Below are positions 5,883 to 7,965 of a stretch of 7,965 nucleotides of DNA, one piece after another. Made by a program: the position numbers and the translations under genes. Each line of letters opens with the position of its first letter. Positions within the stretch are counted from its first letter, which is position 1. The stretch comes from Actinomycetota bacterium (lineage in GTDB: Bacteria > Actinomycetota > Thermoleophilia > Solirubrobacterales > Solirubrobacteraceae), in assembly GCA_009699565.1 (NCBI GenBank), contig WLNX01000079.1, positions 1 through 7,965 on the forward strand, given 5' to 3'. The notes beneath the pieces are model-generated. The model saw only the letters and a program-made list of their open reading frames with translations, was not told the origin of the DNA and did no database searches.

Positions 5883-6755
5883 ATGTTGCTAGTCACCGGC
5901 GCGACCGGACTGATCGGATCGGAACTCATCAAGGCGCTTACTGCGAACGGTGAGGCCGTCCGCTGCCTTGTCCGCGATCCCCGCAGGCTCGGCGCCGAAC
6001 GTGTCAGGGTTCAGATAGTGCTCGGCGACCTGGCCGACAGCCGCTCGCTGGCCAACGCCACGCGAGGCGTCCGCAGCGTGATTCACATGGCGGCCGCGCA
6101 CCATGATCAGGACAGCGGCACGATTGAAGAGCTCGGATCGATCGCGACCTGGCGGCTGATCGAGGCGGCTGAAGCTGCGGGTGCCGAGCACTTCAGCTAC
6201 TTCTCGGCGCTCGGCGCCGGCCGCGGAGCCGACACCCGCCTGCTGCGCGACAAGGCGCTGGCGGAAGACGCAGTTGCCGCCGCGCGGATCCCAACGACAA
6301 CCTTCGCCCTGTCCCTGGCCCATTCTCCGCTCGACCCTCTCTCCAGCGCGATCGACGCCTGCTCGCGGCTCGGATTTGCTCCTGCTCCTGGCGAGGGTCG
6401 CTACCAGCCTGTCTGGGTCTCCGACATCGTTGCCGGGGTTCTCGCTCAGCTTGCGCTGCCGAGCGGAGGCGGCCACGAGAGGCTTGAATTCGCCGGGCCG
6501 CAAGCGCTGACAACGCTGATGATGACGCGACTGATCGTCAGCTCGCTTGGTCGCCGTCGCCCGTCGCTGCCGGTCTCTCCGGCGATCGCCCGCACGCTGC
6601 TTCGTGCCACCGGCCCCGGCCCGGCAAAGGTGCCGATGATCTGGGACGAAGACGCGCTGCTGGGGGCTTCAATGTTGAGCAAGCGCGGTGCCGACGACCT
6701 GCGGTCGCTCGGCGTTGAAGCTCGCAAGTTCAGCGACGTGCTGGGACTCGACTAG
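5883..6755 (+). CDS. Atypical short-chain dehydrogenase/reductase, NAD(P)-binding (NDUFA9/NmrA-like)
   Basis: This 290-residue protein starts directly with a Rossmann fold: LVTGATGLIGSELIKAL carries TGATGxxG (5-12), and RCLVRDPRR (28-36) suggests NADP preference. GDLAD follows at about 49-53, then VIHMAAAH and YFSALGAG (106-113), a signature of NDUFA9-like atypical SDRs. The catalytic YxxxK is not intact: Lys124 in LLRDKALAE remains, but the Tyr position is Leu120. QPVWVSDIVAGVL (about 178-190) fits the extended or atypical SDR C-terminal half. It may act as an NADP-dependent reductase on an unknown substrate, or as a cofactor-binding regulator or assembly factor. The start is firm, because the glycine motif begins five residues in; no Shine-Dalgarno is present and TACGCT lies 7 nt upstream. 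Its stop overlaps that of the convergent amidase gene. Confidence 0.88.
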   Translation: MLLVTGATGLIGSELIKALTANGEAVRCLVRDPRRLGAERVRVQIVLGDLADSRSLANATRGVRSVIHMAAAHHDQDSGTIEELGSIATWRLIEAAEAAGAEHFSYFSALGAGRGADTRLLRDKALAEDAVAAARIPTTTFALSLAHSPLDPLSSAIDACSRLGFAPAPGEGRYQPVWVSDIVAGVLAQLALPSGGGHERLEFAGPQALTTLMMTRLIVSSLGRRRPSLPVSPAIARTLLRATGPGPAKVPMIWDEDALLGASMLSKRGADDLRSLGVEARKFSDVLGLD

Positions 6756-7965
6756 CCCGCCACCGGCGCGCGACGGGCCGCCCACGGCAACGCCTGTTCG
6801 AGCTGGCTTGACAGCGCCAGCAACTGGCCTTCGCCCTCCGGACGGCCGATCAGCTGAATCGCGAGCGGCAGGCCCAGTTCGTCGTTCTGGTAGAGAGGGA
6901 TCGAGATCGCCGGCGATCCGGTGGCGTTCGAAATCGCCGTGAACGGTGTGAAGTGGCCCGACCGCGCAAACGCCGCCATCGGCTCGTCGGCGCAGCTGTC
7001 GATCGTTCCCAGCGTTACCGGCGGCTCCGCCAGGGCGGGGCAGAGGATCGCGTCGAACTCCTGCGACCAGGCGACCACCATCCGCGCCAAGCCCTGCAAC
7101 TGCAGCTCGGCACCGAACCCGATGACGGCGCTGACCTGCTGCGACTGCTGCCAGATCGTCCAGCTAAGCGGCTCCATGTCGTCCTCGGTCAGTTCGCGCC
7201 CGGAGATCATCTGCGCGAAGGCGATCTGCAGCGAGATCATTGGACCGAAGAGCGCCGAGAAGAGCTCGAGCATGCCCGGAGCGTTCCACGGCGGATTCGC
7301 TTCCACGACCTCGTGGCCCATGCCGCGGAGCAGCTCGGCGGCGTCGTTGACGGCCTCGATCGATGTCGGGTCAAGCGTCGCCCCCTCAAGCGGCGGGGTC
7401 AGCGTCATCGCGATCCGCAGCTTCTTGGGCGCCTCTGCAGCAAGTTCGCTGAACGGCCGTTCAGGTGCGCCCGCCCAATAGGCGTCGCCGGGTTCGTAGC
7501 CAGCGAGCACGTCCAGCGCCAACGCCGTTTCGGCAGTCGTCCGCGTCAGCACGCCGTCGATTCCAAGCATCGAACCGCCAACGTCGGGGCCCGCCGAGAT
7601 CCGGCCGCGCTGGGGCTTGAGGCCTACGAGTCCGCAGCAGGCGGCCGGGATCCGCGTCGAACCGCCGCCGTCATTTGCGTGGGCGAAAGGCACCATTCCG
7701 GCCGCGACGGCTGCGGCCGATCCGCCCGATGATCCGCCGGGCGTCCTCGTCGTGTCCCAGGGGTTGCGGCTGGCACCGAATCGCCGCGGCTCCGTCGTCG
7801 GAAGAATTCCGAACTCCGGAAGGTTGGTCGATCCAACGACGATCGCCCCTGCGTCGCGTAGTCGCCGCACGAGGTATGCGTCGTGCGCCGCGCGGTGATC
7901 TCCCATCGCTTCGGCGGCAAAGGTCAGCCGAGCGCCCTCGACGGGCCGGTTGTTCTTGATCGCTA
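6752..7965 (-). CDS. Amidase signature family hydrolase, NylA-like subgroup, partial (N-terminus beyond right edge)
   Basis: The frame is open from the right edge to TAG at 6754-6752, giving 403 visible residues; about 60-70 N-terminal residues are probably missing. All three members of the Ser-cisSer-Lys triad are in view: Lys in AIKNNRP (codon 7957-7955), the cis-Ser in TPGGSSGGS (75 residues later) and the nucleophile Ser in GGGSTRIPA (24 further). The spacing equals that of FAAH (K142, S217, S241). VRRLRDAGAIVVGSTNLPEF and LVGLKPQRGRIS are also classic family motifs. The usual GTDTGGSIR is ANDGGGSTR, a variant I associate with amidases near the 6-aminohexanoate-cyclic-dimer hydrolase NylA. 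It hydrolyses a carboxamide to acid and amine; the substrate is unknown. It is not obviously GatA, since no gatB or gatC neighbour is visible. The ATG at 7906 is internal: coding similarity continues upstream of it. Confidence 0.92.
   Translation of the reverse strand, partial: AIKNNRPVEGARLTFAAEAMGDHRAAHDAYLVRRLRDAGAIVVGSTNLPEFGILPTTEPRRFGASRNPWDTTRTPGGSSGGSAAAVAAGMVPFAHANDGGGSTRIPAACCGLVGLKPQRGRISAGPDVGGSMLGIDGVLTRTTAETALALDVLAGYEPGDAYWAGAPERPFSELAAEAPKKLRIAMTLTPPLEGATLDPTSIEAVNDAAELLRGMGHEVVEANPPWNAPGMLELFSALFGPMISLQIAFAQMISGRELTEDDMEPLSWTIWQQSQQVSAVIGFGAELQLQGLARMVVAWSQEFDAILCPALAEPPVTLGTIDSCADEPMAAFARSGHFTPFTAISNATGSPAISIPLYQNDELGLPLAIQLIGRPEGEGQLLALSSQLEQALPWAARRAPVAG

Noticed and set aside
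6755..6778. GCCCG...CGGGC inverted repeat after the SDR stop, as a terminator
   Set aside because: It has only a 5-bp stem with a 14-nt loop in very GC-rich coding sequence; pairs like this are expected by chance.
6953..7732. 259-residue plus frame opposite the amidase
   Set aside because: It is Arg/His/Gln-rich without motifs. The amidase carries an intact catalytic triad on the other strand.
1..7965. CRISPR arrays, tRNA/rRNA genes, insertion sequences, toxin-antitoxin or phage genes
   Set aside because: I looked for direct repeats, cloverleaf-like segments, transposase motifs and small paired ORFs and saw none I could support.

Overview
The window is GC-rich chromosomal DNA with short intergenic gaps, apparently leaderless starts, and gene types typical of high-GC Actinobacteria. 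My best guess is the Thermoleophilia/Solirubrobacterales. The grounds are an actinobacterial-style UvrD-like helicase fused to a RecB-type nuclease, an Mrp without the CxxC motif, an actinobacterial-type 7Fe ferredoxin, and TAnnnT-type -10 elements directly before start codons. No phage, transposon, CRISPR array, tRNA or rRNA is visible. The assignment is inference, not a database match.

Layout from left to right: (1) 1-2764, minus strand: a large helicase-nuclease open to the left edge, with a PD-(D/E)XK nuclease domain near the edge. (2) A divergent gap of at most 41 bp with one symmetric -10-like element, then a plus-strand inositol-monophosphatase-family gene (2806-3657). (3) A 113-bp gap holding a perfect LexA-type palindrome beside a near-match copy, leading into a small, very basic, histone-H1-like coiled-coil protein (3771-4277) that ends at a strong hairpin (4307-4332). 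(4) mrp, a P-loop Fe-S carrier ATPase (4386-5534), convergent with a 7Fe ferredoxin gene (5531-5797, minus); their stop codons overlap and a perfect hairpin lies just inside the ferredoxin gene. (5) An 85-bp divergent region with an inverted repeat centred between two -10-like elements, then an atypical SDR gene (5883-6755). (6) A convergent amidase gene (6752-7965, minus) whose stop overlaps the SDR stop at CTAG; its N-terminus lies past the right edge.

The genes do not form one operon: strand changes at nearly every junction, and most look like single transcription units. Two themes link some of them. The first is DNA repair and chromosome maintenance: the helicase-nuclease and the basic protein with the candidate SOS operator. 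The second is Fe-S/redox metabolism: mrp and ferredoxin, back to back. The best leads are the candidate SOS-controlled histone-like gene, the degenerate helicase motifs in an otherwise intact helicase-nuclease, and the shared -10 element between the helicase and phosphatase genes. There is no gene-free stretch longer than about 115 bp.
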